In this document: positions 34,601 through 41,807 of the stretch, piece by piece
Layout of the letters: every line of letters starts with the position of its first letter
Position numbering within the stretch: the first letter of the stretch is position 1
Assembly (NCBI GenBank): GCA_905215405.1
Contig: CAJMQE010000017.1
Coordinates: 1-52,542 of the forward strand
Source: an uncultured bacterium
Lineage (GTDB): Bacteria; Bacillota; Clostridia; Lachnospirales; Lachnospiraceae
Length of the DNA: 52,542 nucleotides
Direction: 5' to 3'
Program-made: the position numbers and the translations under genes
The notes under the pieces: model-generated
Told to the model about the DNA's origin: nothing
What the model saw: the letters and a program-made list of their open reading frames with translations, nothing else
The model's database searches: none

Positions 34601-36568
34601 CATACCATCATCTTCCCTGGCGAACGGATACATGATCGTATCCATTTCTGCTCCTGTCTCTCCATTAAAGACAGACAGATATTCAGATCCAGAAATAATA
34701 TACCCTTCATAATTATTCAGATTATGCTTCTTCATTCTGTACTGATAGCCATTCAAGAAATAATCTGCGAGTGCGGTTGCCTCCTCTAGAGAATATCCGC
34801 CTGCATGATACATGGATGCAGTCAGTCCTGTGGCCTTTGTAAGATCGGTTCCTGTAGAATCGAATTTTACAGTCTGCATATAGGCATTTGCCACACCACT
34901 TCCCTGGTATACCACATTGCCTTCTTCATCCCTGACCGGCACATTTACAACCACATCATCCGGTGCAAAACCGGCATCGGTCAGTGACATTGTCTGGGAT
35001 GTGTAACTCCCATCTGCATTTTTTGTCGTAACTGTTGCCTGTCCATTCTCAGGTGCGAACAGATTGATTAGATTCTTATCCCATCCAGCCTTAGCGGTGA
35101 TCATATCAGCAGAATCATTTGCCCATACTCCCCAGTCCATAAAGGTCTGAATCAGATGCTGTCTGTACTGTTCTGTACTATAGACATAATCATCCGTATT
35201 TGCAGTTCCTGAAGTATCAGCTGCCGGAATCGATATGTAGCGCTCTGAAGCGATCTGGTTCTGGTCATTGTTATTAAATGTCTCGATCTTGGTGCCAGGT
35301 GCTGTCTTCATAGTGACTTCTGCTTTTCCATCCTGATTATAATCGCCCACTAAGAACTGTGTATAATGGGCTCCGGAACGAATATTGATTCCAAGATCGA
35401 TTCTCCAACGCAGAGTACCGTCAAGCTCATAACAGTCGATATACTGTTTTCCTGTGTACCCCTGCTGTGAGACATCTTTTGCCAGAGATGGATCCCATTT
35501 TACAATAAATTCATATTGCCCGTCTCCATCTACATCCCCTACGCTGACATCTGTTGCCGCATAAGTGATCTCTGTCGTTGTATATCCGTCTGTACGATTC
35601 TGGTTCAGCAGTGTGACTTCCGCTGTTGAGATGCCATAGGTATCTTCTACTGTCGTATTTGCAGGCGCCTGTAATGGAATATCCATGTACCCTGCTGCGC
35701 CCTCTCCCGTCGTCATCTGCATCGCCTCTGCCGATGTAGCTGCCACGTTTTCTTTGCCATCCACAACAGGGACGACCGTATATTTATGATCGGAAGATCC
35801 ACCAGATACAAGATAATTCGTACTGTCTGTTACCGTTGCGATCTTCACTCCATCCTGGTAAACATTAAAATCCGTGCCGGTCAGTCCTGTTTCGCTGTAT
35901 CCGGTCACTTCCGTTCCTAGCAGTCTCCAGCTTAAAAAGATTCCGCCTGCTGCAGGAACTTCCACGAGCCCTCTGTCTAGATTTTCCAGATATTTGTGAA
36001 ATTCTGCTGCGGTCGGAGATTTCACCGCATCTGTTTTGGAACCTTCGCCTGTACCCAGTACAGGTGCTACCTTAAAATAATGATGTACACTGCTGGATTT
36101 CTCATAAGTAAAGCTTGTTGTGTCTTTTCCGACTGTAATTGAGGCACTGTCGTTATCCGCTGCCTTACTACCATCTGCATTCAGTTTTGCATACTCCTCA
36201 GTATCCGTGTCCTTATCGGCCCAATAAATGTTATAACCGACGAGGTCATCTGACGCAAATGGATCCCATTCCAAAGTAACGGAATTTGTTCCGACTGCAG
36301 TAACTACCAGTCCGTCTACGGTCTCTGCACCCTCCAGCCCATCGAGGGAAGCATTTAGATCATCAAGTGCTTCCGTGTAAGCCTGTCCATTATCCATGTC
36401 CTCTGCAACGTCAGTGAGTGTGGATGAAATGTCATTTTTCCATGACACTGTCTCAGCTGCGGTGCTGGATGGAAATGAAATACTGGTCACTACCATGGTG
36501 ACCGAAAGGGCCAGTGCCTCCATCCGACGTAACTTTCTGTTACGCTTTCTGAAACCAGCCTTCTTCAT
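25646..36568 (-). CDS. Giant wall-anchored PL11 rhamnogalacturonan lyase with two SGNH esterase domains
   Basis: A 3640-residue secreted protein; positions are approximate. Signal peptide 1-38; FN3 80-180; PL11 rhamnogalacturonan lyase 190-1025, with Ca-binding DxDGD loops (VGDVDGDGQYEF, GDYNQDGKAEV) and WGDYAMNYMEPGNRCDRF; Big2 1035-1118; galactose-binding-like 1125-1305. First SGNH esterase 1312-1500: GDST 1318, GGIND, DGTH 1480. FN3 1520-1630; helical 1633-1700; LamG-like 1700-1915; Big2 1995-2075; binding domain 2078-2290. Second SGNH/CE12-type esterase 2293-2510: GDST 2298, GHND, DYVH 2488. Big2 2522-2613; three more carbohydrate-binding-like domains (2705-2870, 3012-3165, 3243-3443) with helical FIVAR-type spacers; PTQEP stalk 3458-3530; TKTGD motif, membrane segment and KKKEEKESK tail. 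GGAGG precedes the ATG. It should cleave and deacetylate pectin rhamnogalacturonan-I at the cell surface. The domain combination is unusually long. Confidence 0.9.
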   Translation of the reverse strand: MKKAGFRKRNRKLRRMEALALSVTMVVTSISFPSSTAAETVSWKNDISSTLTDVAEDMDNGQAYTEALDDLNASLDGLEGAETVDGLVVTAVGTNSVTLEWDPFASDDLVGYNIYWADKDTDTEEYAKLNADGSKAADNDSASITVGKDTTSFTYEKSSSVHHYFKVAPVLGTGEGSKTDAVKSPTAAEFHKYLENLDRGLVEVPAAGGIFLSWRLLGTEVTGYSETGLTGTDFNVYQDGVKIATVTDSTNYLVSGGSSDHKYTVVPVVDGKENVAATSAEAMQMTTGEGAAGYMDIPLQAPANTTVEDTYGISTAEVTLLNQNRTDGYTTTEITYAATDVSVGDVDGDGQYEFIVKWDPSLAKDVSQQGYTGKQYIDCYELDGTLRWRIDLGINIRSGAHYTQFLVGDYNQDGKAEVTMKTAPGTKIETFNNNDQNQIASERYISIPAADTSGTANTDDYVYSTEQYRQHLIQTFMDWGVWANDSADMITAKAGWDKNLINLFAPENGQATVTTKNADGSYTSQTMSLTDAGFAPDDVVVNVPVRDEEGNVVYQGSGVANAYMQTVKFDSTGTDLTKATGLTASMYHAGGYSLEEATALADYFLNGYQYRMKKHNLNNYEGYIISGSEYLSVFNGETGAEMDTIMYPFAREDDGMLWGDYAMNYMEPGNRCDRFLATTAYLDGQTPSMIFARGYYTRATLAAYQLNAQGKFVQEWTIDSGWTEMTNPFNDGPHGFDGNNTDTGTNGVRKGLLSGQGDHSMTVGDVDGDGCQEIIYGGAIVDNNGDLYSSGKAYLPDGVTLAKYGHGDSIHCTDIDPDRPGLEIFSCFEGGTGAPYGTALRDADTNQPIAGANTVYSGTDTGRCIIGDFNSKVRGLELSGMAFTDCKGNVISGTSVTSNQNVKFCADMTTQGYLGTTIGKADGTSVKTVATLTGTSSNNSTKGNAGLIADVLGDWREEVVTRTTDSSALRIYTSTEVTDHKMYTLMHDTQYRAQVSQQNSAYNQPAYTSFYFASDTDWEYVPIPNATKDQEPGNVEILPTAVTLDKTSLTLKEGETDSVVATVTPAKATNQTVVYTSGDESIATVSQDGTITGVKAGTTTITATSVNGHSAAVKVIVKAKYTDADTTKFEINKTKDFTFGTSAVAGKTLVGKNTIYSEESGFGWQEMAGITLDESENCVYGNNVRTASGSSVSYDYPTFVMDVPAGIYEVTLVQGSDTTDTVNGAYIEGNMYAVRWNEENFSTAFTEPSQDKNIVTPAGVDRSSTVTTAVADGQLTIQLATSLTDDGISGTTAIKAISIKRVPQITEDSENPTLSFIGDSTVATYPPDDGGTWTPIPERTGWGSEFAMRQFVGENVDIVNKAVAGSSIKSYVYDGYYNDFFLNSHPGDTVVIQGGINDSAAGRRYSDATDYEKYLSYLITSCQKFGLDVVISSGTCSGTTYTEVMQKVAEELGLPYIDLLSKFNSYKEEIKAEEQTDLTVDGTHLTRVGGVLAAQMVANELEKLDGLSITGHMNAEEIHTGAPDAQVTGLYAKAQTAGSVTLAWSIDEDTLYDPAELITRFYVYRKEKDDKDSAYEQVGQTRAYVSAGMTGPKLEVTIESPESGDYEYAVSTVGLTGEGEKSNPVTVAAYTQTARTSLLNLVDQYQQQLYDSTHFTAESDATLQVALKRASDVLAEEAATSDEEEAALAELNTAIEGLVLNGTETMKEDFQKEHPGSLWDTSGNTLLSVKMQDNGNKLANTYVEAAGTRNTVKQLSVPQEKADLLEVEFEWMPGQPDTRNCVEVQLKDAAGPVLSLKTSNNGHIGYVVGDDTTQLAYLQGDGFHEGNPLAVDCNLSNTIWYNVRVVFHFDRATADLYLIPRDDTDAESAVVKDIAIREDVNQISTLNFLSMRGKNDAGGNDLSVLWDTYMDNFGIYAETSENNIDASAFDTALQSYEQAVDGIAAGALEQEIFTKAEAVKAYIKADTGFATAADYAYAVTILEEAAKAAPAKENIKELSLGEDVTVTAGLSQTLTAGMAPVSANEEISWTSSDSSVATVTGSNAQAVVKGNKAGSAVITATTASGVTASVTVTVTGSAYTFGAEGNVTADTVYSQETGYGFNDYTYPQTAKGFTEDPDAYPQAAYRYVRRELSKIPGTSYVDAAQSGEDYLAVNAQAWKEMPIPVEGQSVRDEDQMKYVNTSSFDMDLENGNYEVTATLTNPSKDPVTAVIDVEDILRYTSGDNAADFATVELEGCQTKTVTFTIALTDGQLTMRFAQDSDADSAESAPTKTICIKSISVLPLAQKEAGNVPTIFIAGDSTVQTYEDTSYRTSWAQMLYQMFGGDTFSVIEETSTGYAKYTTDTVNIENYARDARSTVSFEQEGRLNKILLNVKPGDYVFAQFGHNDDYWQRTNRAATVEEYKKNLLAYKNAVEERGGTFVMVTPISLASFTADGTVEERFTDCRQGMLELAAAYNIPVLDLMGSSVAYLNELGSVAAVDQLQMYRSDYVHTLMNGGKIYSRLVANLIASYNEDGQLDALKAGLSQNSALIRMPQSAKTMVDGTAEDMAAVTEGLDSAVVKYSSSNPAVATVDENGKVTAVSEGKAIITAAAIPEKVETEQDTLYTDYCLVTVRGQETASLQPSLLMTMKAAEFADKALTADIDSAEQEAAMTEESTQAQENVTEAASQTISESATVTESDKAKADTNVVVDLDTDVDGYVTKPLMSFDFGNRKGTAAGFTYIANTQYSQDTGYGFTEETTNALNEYSKFNTLDTWNAPDVADGSSDYTQALSSACWDCVRLGNSMEFLIDLPAGTYQITNYGYMAANASTNATYAGTKYYINGTQTGKLMTTDQTAPALDDIAQSAKVTLTEPGQISVKAVNENGTALLNALVVSSYTEEVKAYDASAWAALKEAKAVLDVKMGLMADDSTPLDFDTSLVSKMLAVKAALKVVKGMPAVDVTTSEDSIARAETAFANHNLYTDNSVAKVQSAYDHLQEVITKAGDAKAHVTAAIAMIDYWLQGIDTSNVTSAYSLYADMDIASTTTAYTTAGYQSVTRDTVYDSARGYGLSSAYADDRSAGRNRGTGNSLLDDWFFAGTFKADLPAGNYKVTYYSGDLMSGCKAKSQLTVKDAAGTTLAENEAVTAASAGYTCRDLDFTVAQAGTIDFTFGGYYNAVLIEQITPVTMEKVSLDELQSLVSELEGKNLKESDYTVSSWEAYADAMAGAKEILGKGVAYVQQYTKALDALNQAYSGLIPRSPIREYLIDFGTPTSQVSDSAKLSGDGGLSTMGTSVLQGLPTMLYSDQTLESGQHYGFDKAVDANETSSGGAYFRDYVYAKGGAPYTFTAEVPVGTYYVYVYTGDKLSDNTTKFYFGDTDTVVSAGNTASEELDGKTVYTQSSSGGAQYAAATSIYKIEVKESKVLCAENGYKMGTLSLTCFDNTAGLAADAITARLNGIEITPVDPSAPLIPSDSTQPETPTEKETETPTQEPTQEPTQEPTQEPTEEPTEEPTQEPTEEPTQEPTQEPTQAPTEEPTQAPTQVPTVVPTQSVAEESTQASTQNPTETVSTDSTAVTASESDSVIAGSEKTNAVSEEDTSSVQIENAGNNGSGTSANVGKSESATKTGDRNNVILFIATALAAAGVWLFYGKKKEEKESK
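25990..26195 (-). repeat. 12-bp tandem repeats encoding PT(Q/E)E stalk
   Basis: About 17 copies of a 12-bp unit (on the plus strand GTTGGTTCCTGT and variants) encode PTQE/PTEE/PTQA/PTQV in the C-terminal stalk of the giant lyase. Such Pro/Thr-rich stalks span the cell wall below a membrane or sortase anchor. The copy number is probably unstable. Confidence 0.85.
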
Positions 36569-36825
36569 TTTCTTTTCCTCCTTTACAAAAATGTACTAAG
36601 TCATACATTCTCTCCCGTCAAAAAAATGCATCCACCCATTTTTAGGCAGGAGTATACCAATCAATAACATCATCCCTCTTATTTGTTTGAAAAATATTAT
36701 TGATACATTAATATATATGTCGTTTTGCACATATTTACGACCATATATTTTTATATTCTTATGAAATATTACATGAAATTGTTTTATTTTCTATAATTCA
36801 CACCGTTTTTTCCATTTTAAATGTT

Positions 36826-36866
36826 CGTTTTTGCATAGTTTTTGTTTACAAATGCATGGTTTGTCC
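36826..36866. promoter_or_regulatory. Direct-repeat operator upstream of the giant PL11 gene
   Basis: TGCATAG (36832-36838) and TGCATGG (36853-36859) are repeated 21 bp apart, each followed by a T-rich GTTT. The same arrangement lies upstream of the second PL11 gene (42056-42096). It is about 265 bp from the ATG; an AT-rich leader with no gene fills 36569-36825. Spacing of two helical turns fits an AraC/XylS-type activator. Confidence 0.6.
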
Positions 36867-37036
36867 TTATAATTGGATGATTTCTCCAAAATCATTCTTT
36901 ATAAATGGTATAAATCGCCCAATTTTAACTGATGAATGAAATACGGAAAATTTAAGAACTATTAGTAAAGAGAAGAAAGTTCGTCTGGATGACATTACAA
37001 ATATGGCCATATTCCCGTTACAAAACTTTTGCAAAA

Positions 37037-37088
37037 CAAAAAATGCCGGCAACAGTCTAGTTCAGGCTGAACTGACTGTATACCGGCC
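37037..37088 (-). terminator. Terminator of the DUF3737 gene
   Basis: Minus strand GCCGGTATACAGTC ... GACTGTTGCCGGC, with an inner AGTTCAG/CTGAACT stem, followed by ATTTTTTG. It starts about 30 bases after the stop codon. Confidence 0.85.
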
Positions 37089-37119
37089 TTAATATAAAAT
37101 ATATCAGTTAAAGATTTTC

Positions 37120-37956
37120 CTAATATGTAATGGTTGTATTTTCTTTGTTGATTTCAGGATCATCAAAGATCACTTCCTGAATATTTGCTGCTTTAATAGA
37201 GCCTGCAACTGGATTCTTCACACTGTCAATGCTGCTTGTAATTTCTGCATCCACTGTAGAATACTCAAAGGAAAGATTTGTGTTAAGCAGTTTACAATTG
37301 ACCATTTTAATATTGTCCATGTAACACATACCCTGCAGACTCTCTACCGTACAGTTGACAAGTGTTACATTTTTTGCATTCCAGCCAAAATACTCGCCTG
37401 ATATGAAAGAATCATATACAGTCACATTTTCACAATTCCAGAAAGCATCTTTAGAAAGCATCTTCGCATTTCGAATTGTCAGGTTCTTTGCGCCATCAAA
37501 TGAGTAATTGCCGACCAGTGTAAATCCATCGATCTCCATATTTTCACAGTTCATGGCATAATAGTCGCCTTTAGCTGTTACATTTTTCATTTTGATATTT
37601 TTACAGTTCCAAAGTGTTTCTGCTGCATTTGACATCGTAATATTTTCTAATGTCACACCATCACAACGACGGAATCCCTTTGGTGCTTCTATTGTCATAT
37701 TTTTCATAGTAAGATCATTGGTATACCAGATTCCTGCTCTTGCCATTTCAAACATTGTACTATCTTCTACTACTACATGATTACAGTACCAGAGAGGATA
37801 CTTCCACTGAAAAAGGCTGTTCTTAATATTCAGATTTGTACCTTCCTTTAAAGGAGATTCTCCATCTGCAAATGTACAATAAGAAAGTTCCAGATCCTTC
37901 TGCTTAAATAAAGCTCTTTCTCCTGTAAATCTCTGCTGTTCATATTTTTTTATCAT
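37120..37956 (-). CDS. DUF3737 family right-handed beta-helix protein
   Basis: A 278-residue cytoplasmic protein of the DUF3737 type. It is made almost entirely of short beta-helix rungs with repeated N-x-(K/T)-x-x-N/x-C motifs (FWNCENVTVYDS, WNAKNVTLVNC, LWNCKNIKMKNV, YAMNCENMEID), giving a pectate-lyase-like solenoid without a recognisable catalytic site. It has no signal peptide, so despite lying between two pectin lyases it should stay inside the cell. GGACTAATT precedes the ATG. A MerR-type promoter about 300 bases upstream points towards it. The function is unknown. Confidence 0.85.
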   Translation of the reverse strand: MIKKYEQQRFTGERALFKQKDLELSYCTFADGESPLKEGTNLNIKNSLFQWKYPLWYCNHVVVEDSTMFEMARAGIWYTNDLTMKNMTIEAPKGFRRCDGVTLENITMSNAAETLWNCKNIKMKNVTAKGDYYAMNCENMEIDGFTLVGNYSFDGAKNLTIRNAKMLSKDAFWNCENVTVYDSFISGEYFGWNAKNVTLVNCTVESLQGMCYMDNIKMVNCKLLNTNLSFEYSTVDAEITSSIDSVKNPVAGSIKAANIQEVIFDDPEINKENTTITY

Positions 37957-38254
37957 AATTAGTCCTTTCTGTTATCTTCATAACACTTTATAATTCTGTA
38001 CTCATCTACGCCTTCATAAAATGCTTGTCGCACTGATAAAGTGTCGATTCTGCTTTATGAAGTTATTTTCTTTATTTGCCACTACATCATTTCCATATTC
38101 ATCCAGTCTCATTCTATCGCTTTCTATCTGATAGTTCAAATATCCCTATCCACTATCATTGCTCTGTGCTGTTCAGGCACCACTGTACGTAATTTGTGAC
38201 CGTGTTGCATCAATATCCGGCATTTTGCGGATTTTTAATTTGTGACATGTGTAT

Positions 38255-38285
38255 ACTATAAGACTTGGAGTAAACTATAAGTCAA
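38255..38285 (-). promoter_or_regulatory. MerR-type promoter for the DUF3737 gene
   Basis: Minus strand TTGACT, exactly 19 bases, then TATAGT. The spacer holds the near-palindrome CTTATAGTTTACTCCAAG, close to the CTTGGAGT..ACTCCAAG sites of MerR regulators. The 300-base leader to the DUF3737 ATG (37957-38254) shows no convincing gene. Confidence 0.65.
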
Positions 38286-38328
38286 GAGCCATTTCTTTAT
38301 TTTATTTTTATTTAAGATTTCAAAACAT

Positions 38329-38362
38329 AAAAAACTACCGGTAACCTTACGATACCGGTAGT
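38329..38362 (-). terminator. Terminator of the second PL11 gene
   Basis: Minus strand ACTACCGGTA / TACCGGTAGT perfect stem followed by six Ts, 17 bases after the stop codon. Confidence 0.9.
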
Positions 38363-38378
38363 TTCCAGTCTTATTCAA

Positions 38379-41300
38379 TTAATCTTTTTTTGTCTTCCTT
38401 TTTCCTGTTGCTGCAATTCCAGCCGTTAAAAGTCCGGCAAGTAGTGTCATTGCCATGTAAAGAATTCCATGTGAGGAATCTCCTGTCTGTGGGCCTTTTG
38501 TACTCTGTGCTGTCTGATTTCCATTCTGCCCGTTATTCTGTTCACCTGCATTGACAACAGCCTGTGTACTGCTCTCTTCTGCCTGTGTTGATGTTTCACT
38601 GCCAGAAATGCTGCTTTCCTGTGTCTGATCTGCTGCAGTTGCCTTTGACTGTCCCTGCTCATCTGTAGATGTCTGGGTCTGTGTTTCCTGCTGGGTCTGC
38701 GTAGGTGTTTCAGATTCTGTCGATTTTTCCGGATCCGTTGCCTGTTTTACTGCACCTGGTTCCTGATCTTTCTTTGCATTTGGAATTGGTACGTACTCCC
38801 AGTCAGTATCAGAAGCAAAATAGAAGCTTGTATAGGATGGCTGGTTATAAGTTGAATTCTGTCCTGCGACCTGTGCTCTGTACTGCAGATCATGCATCAG
38901 TGTATACATCTTATGATTTGTGATTTCTGTATTGGTATAAATTCTGAGTGCTGAACTATCCGTCTTTCTTGTGATGACTTCTTCTCTCCAGTCACCTAAT
39001 ACATCGGCGATCAGACCAGCATTTCCCTTTGTTCCATTATTGGAAGATGTGCCTGTCAGGGTCGCAACCGTATCTACATTTGTTCCATTTGCCTTGCCGA
39101 TCGTTCCGCCAAGATATCCTTCCGTAGTCATATCTGCACAGAACTTCACATTCTGATTGGTCGTTACTGCTGTGCCTGACAGCAGATTTCCCTTGCAGTC
39201 TGTAAATGCCATACCGGATAATTCAAGTCCTCTTACTTTGGAATTAAAGTCGCCGATAATGCATCTGCCTGTATCTTTTCCGGAATATACAGTATTGGCA
39301 CCTGTAATAGCTGCATTGGTTGAAGCATCCCTTAATGCCGTTCCATAAGGGGCTCCACTACCTCCTTCAAAGCAGGAAAAGATCTCAAGTCCTGGTCTGT
39401 CCGGATCGATATCTGTACAGTGAATGGAGTCACCATGACCATATTTTGCAAGTGTCGTTCCATCTGGCAGATAATCCATACCACTGCTGTAAAGATCTCC
39501 GTTATTATCTACGATTGCTCCACCATAGATAATTTCCTGACAGCCATCATTATCAACATCACCAACTGTCATATAATGATCTCCCTGTCCGGAAAGAAGT
39601 CCTTTGCAGACGCCATTGGTACCCGTATCTGTATTATTGCCATTATATCCGTGAGGGCCATCGTTAAATGGATTTGTCATCTCTGTCCATCCACTATCGA
39701 TTGTCCAGCCAGGTACAAATTTTCCATCTTTACTCAGTTTATACGTTGCAAGTGTTGCTCTTGTATAGTAGCCACGTGCAAATACCATAGATGGTGTCTC
39801 ACCATCCAGATAAGCCGTTGTTGCAAGGAAACGGTCACATCTGTTGCCGGGCTCCATATAATTCATGGCGTAGTCGCCCCAGAGCATACCATCATCTTCT
39901 CTTGCAAATGGGTACATGATCGTATCCATTTCGGCTCCGGTCTCACCATTGAATACAGAAAGGTATTCAGAACCAGAGATAATAAATCCTTCAAAGTTAT
40001 TCAGATTATGTTTCTTCATCCGATACTGATATCCATTCAGGAAATAATCAGCAAGTGCAGTTGCCTCTTCCTTTGTATAACCACCATTGTGATACATCGA
40101 TGCATTCAGACCTGTTGCCTGTGTCAGAGCTGTTCCTGTAGAATCAAATGCAACTGTCTGCATATAGGCATTTGCTGTTCCAGTTCCCTTGTAGACAATA
40201 TTTCCATCTTCATCTCTTACCGGCACATTGACAACTACGGCATCTGAAGCAAAACCAGCCTCTTCCAGTGATTTTGTCTCTGAAGTATAGGTTCCGTCCT
40301 CATTCTTCGTTGTTACGGTCGCCATCCCATTTTCCGGGGCGAACATATTGATCAGATTCTTGTCCCATTTTGCTTTTGCCTGTGTCATATCTGCGGAATC
40401 ATTTGCCCATACGCCCCAGTCCATGAACATTTCGATCAGATGTTCTCTGTACTGTTCTGCTGAATAGACGTAATCATCCGTATTCTGTGCTCCTGAGGTA
40501 TCATCCGATGGGATCGTGATATATTTTTCAGAAGCGATCTGATTCTGATCATTGTTGTTAAATGTCAGGATTTTTGTTCCAGGTGCCGTCTTCATAGCAA
40601 CTTCCGCTTTACCGTCCTGATTATAATCTCCTACCAGAAATTCGGTGTAATGAGCTCCGGAACGAATATTAAGTCCCAGATCGATTCTCCAGCGCAGCGT
40701 TCCATCCAGTTCATAACAATCGATATACTGTTTTCCTGTATATCCCTGCTGACTAACATCTTTTGCAAGAGATGGGTCCCATTTTACAATAAATTCATAC
40801 TCTCCATCTCCATCGACATCGCCAACACTGACATCGGTTGCAGCATATGTGATCTTTGTTGTTGTATAAGCATCTGTTCGATCCTGTTTCAGTAATGTTA
40901 TATCATCAGTTGTAATTCCATATGTCTCTTCTACTGTTGTATCTGCTGGTGCCTGCAGTGCGATATCCATATAGCCGGCAGCTCCCTCTCCGTCCGTCAT
41001 AAAGATAGCCGGATCAGAAGTATCCTTTGCAACTTCCTGACCATTGATCACTGGTACGACCGTATAGACATGACTACTATCCCCCGTCGGTACCATATAG
41101 TTGGTGCTGTCCGTTACTGTTGCAAGATTGGTATCATCCTGGTACACATTAAAATTCACACCTGTCAGTCCTGTTGCACTGTAACCACTGACTTCAGAGC
41201 CAAGCAGTCTCCAGCTCAAAAATACTCCGCCATCTGTAGGAACAGCAATCAGTCCACGATCGAGATTCTCAAGGCTCTCTTTGAACTCTGCTGCCGTTGG

Positions 41301-41807
41301 CGATTTTACTGCTGCGCTCATACTGCCTTCTGTACCATCCGAATATACGGGTACCACTTTAAAATAGTAATGTGCACTGGTCGTCTTACTGCAGGTAAAT
41401 TCTGTTGTGTCTTTACCTACCGTGATCGTGGATGTGTCCCCATCCGCAGCCTTCGTACCATCTGCTTTCAGCTTTGCAAATACCTCTGTATCGGTATTTT
41501 TATCTGCCCAGTATACATTATATCCTGCCAGATTCTCTGCCGAAAAAGCATCCCATTTTAAAGTTACGGAATCTGTACCGACCTGTGTGACAGCCAGTCC
41601 ACTGACTCCACCTTCCACTGCCTGTCCGCTATTTTCCAGTCCGGATGCATCAAATACTGTGGATGCGGTCTCACTGCCTGTGACAGTACTCCCTGCTGAT
41701 GCAACCATTGGAAAAGAAAAATTAGCAACTGCGAGTGTCAAAGACAGCGCAACTGCTTCCAGCTGTCTGGTCTTCTTTTTCTTACCATAAAACCTCACTT
41801 TACTCAT
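38379..41807 (-). CDS. Secreted wall-anchored PL11 rhamnogalacturonan lyase
   Basis: A 1142-residue secreted enzyme that cleaves rhamnogalacturonan-I by beta-elimination. Signal peptide about 1-39 (basic start, then LEAVALSLTLAVANFSFPMVASAG); FN3 about 70-175; PL11 catalytic domain about 185-1020 with Ca-binding loops VGDVDGDGEYEF, GDYNQDGKAEV, GDVDNDGCQEIIYGGA and DIDPDRPGLEIF; a Ser/Thr/Gln-rich stalk about 1030-1105; then a GPQTGD motif, membrane segment and KRKTKKD tail, a variant cell-wall sorting signal. It is a close paralogue of the first third of the giant lyase, with whole blocks such as WGDYAMNYMEPGNRCDRF identical. GGGGG lies nine bases before the ATG. It shares the upstream direct repeat with the giant gene, so the two are probably induced together. 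Confidence 0.93.
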   Translation of the reverse strand: MSKVRFYGKKKKTRQLEAVALSLTLAVANFSFPMVASAGSTVTGSETASTVFDASGLENSGQAVEGGVSGLAVTQVGTDSVTLKWDAFSAENLAGYNVYWADKNTDTEVFAKLKADGTKAADGDTSTITVGKDTTEFTCSKTTSAHYYFKVVPVYSDGTEGSMSAAVKSPTAAEFKESLENLDRGLIAVPTDGGVFLSWRLLGSEVSGYSATGLTGVNFNVYQDDTNLATVTDSTNYMVPTGDSSHVYTVVPVINGQEVAKDTSDPAIFMTDGEGAAGYMDIALQAPADTTVEETYGITTDDITLLKQDRTDAYTTTKITYAATDVSVGDVDGDGEYEFIVKWDPSLAKDVSQQGYTGKQYIDCYELDGTLRWRIDLGLNIRSGAHYTEFLVGDYNQDGKAEVAMKTAPGTKILTFNNNDQNQIASEKYITIPSDDTSGAQNTDDYVYSAEQYREHLIEMFMDWGVWANDSADMTQAKAKWDKNLINMFAPENGMATVTTKNEDGTYTSETKSLEEAGFASDAVVVNVPVRDEDGNIVYKGTGTANAYMQTVAFDSTGTALTQATGLNASMYHNGGYTKEEATALADYFLNGYQYRMKKHNLNNFEGFIISGSEYLSVFNGETGAEMDTIMYPFAREDDGMLWGDYAMNYMEPGNRCDRFLATTAYLDGETPSMVFARGYYTRATLATYKLSKDGKFVPGWTIDSGWTEMTNPFNDGPHGYNGNNTDTGTNGVCKGLLSGQGDHYMTVGDVDNDGCQEIIYGGAIVDNNGDLYSSGMDYLPDGTTLAKYGHGDSIHCTDIDPDRPGLEIFSCFEGGSGAPYGTALRDASTNAAITGANTVYSGKDTGRCIIGDFNSKVRGLELSGMAFTDCKGNLLSGTAVTTNQNVKFCADMTTEGYLGGTIGKANGTNVDTVATLTGTSSNNGTKGNAGLIADVLGDWREEVITRKTDSSALRIYTNTEITNHKMYTLMHDLQYRAQVAGQNSTYNQPSYTSFYFASDTDWEYVPIPNAKKDQEPGAVKQATDPEKSTESETPTQTQQETQTQTSTDEQGQSKATAADQTQESSISGSETSTQAEESSTQAVVNAGEQNNGQNGNQTAQSTKGPQTGDSSHGILYMAMTLLAGLLTAGIAATGKRKTKKD

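Noticed and set aside
37957..38254. Small ORFs (16 and 32 codons) in the DUF3737 leader
   Set aside because: They have no ribosome binding site and no recognisable sequence.
34292..41561. Several plus-strand ORFs of 160-275 codons opposite the PL11 domains
   Set aside because: They occur at corresponding positions in both paralogues, as expected from antisense codon bias, and are Cys/His/Ile-rich without motifs or start signals.
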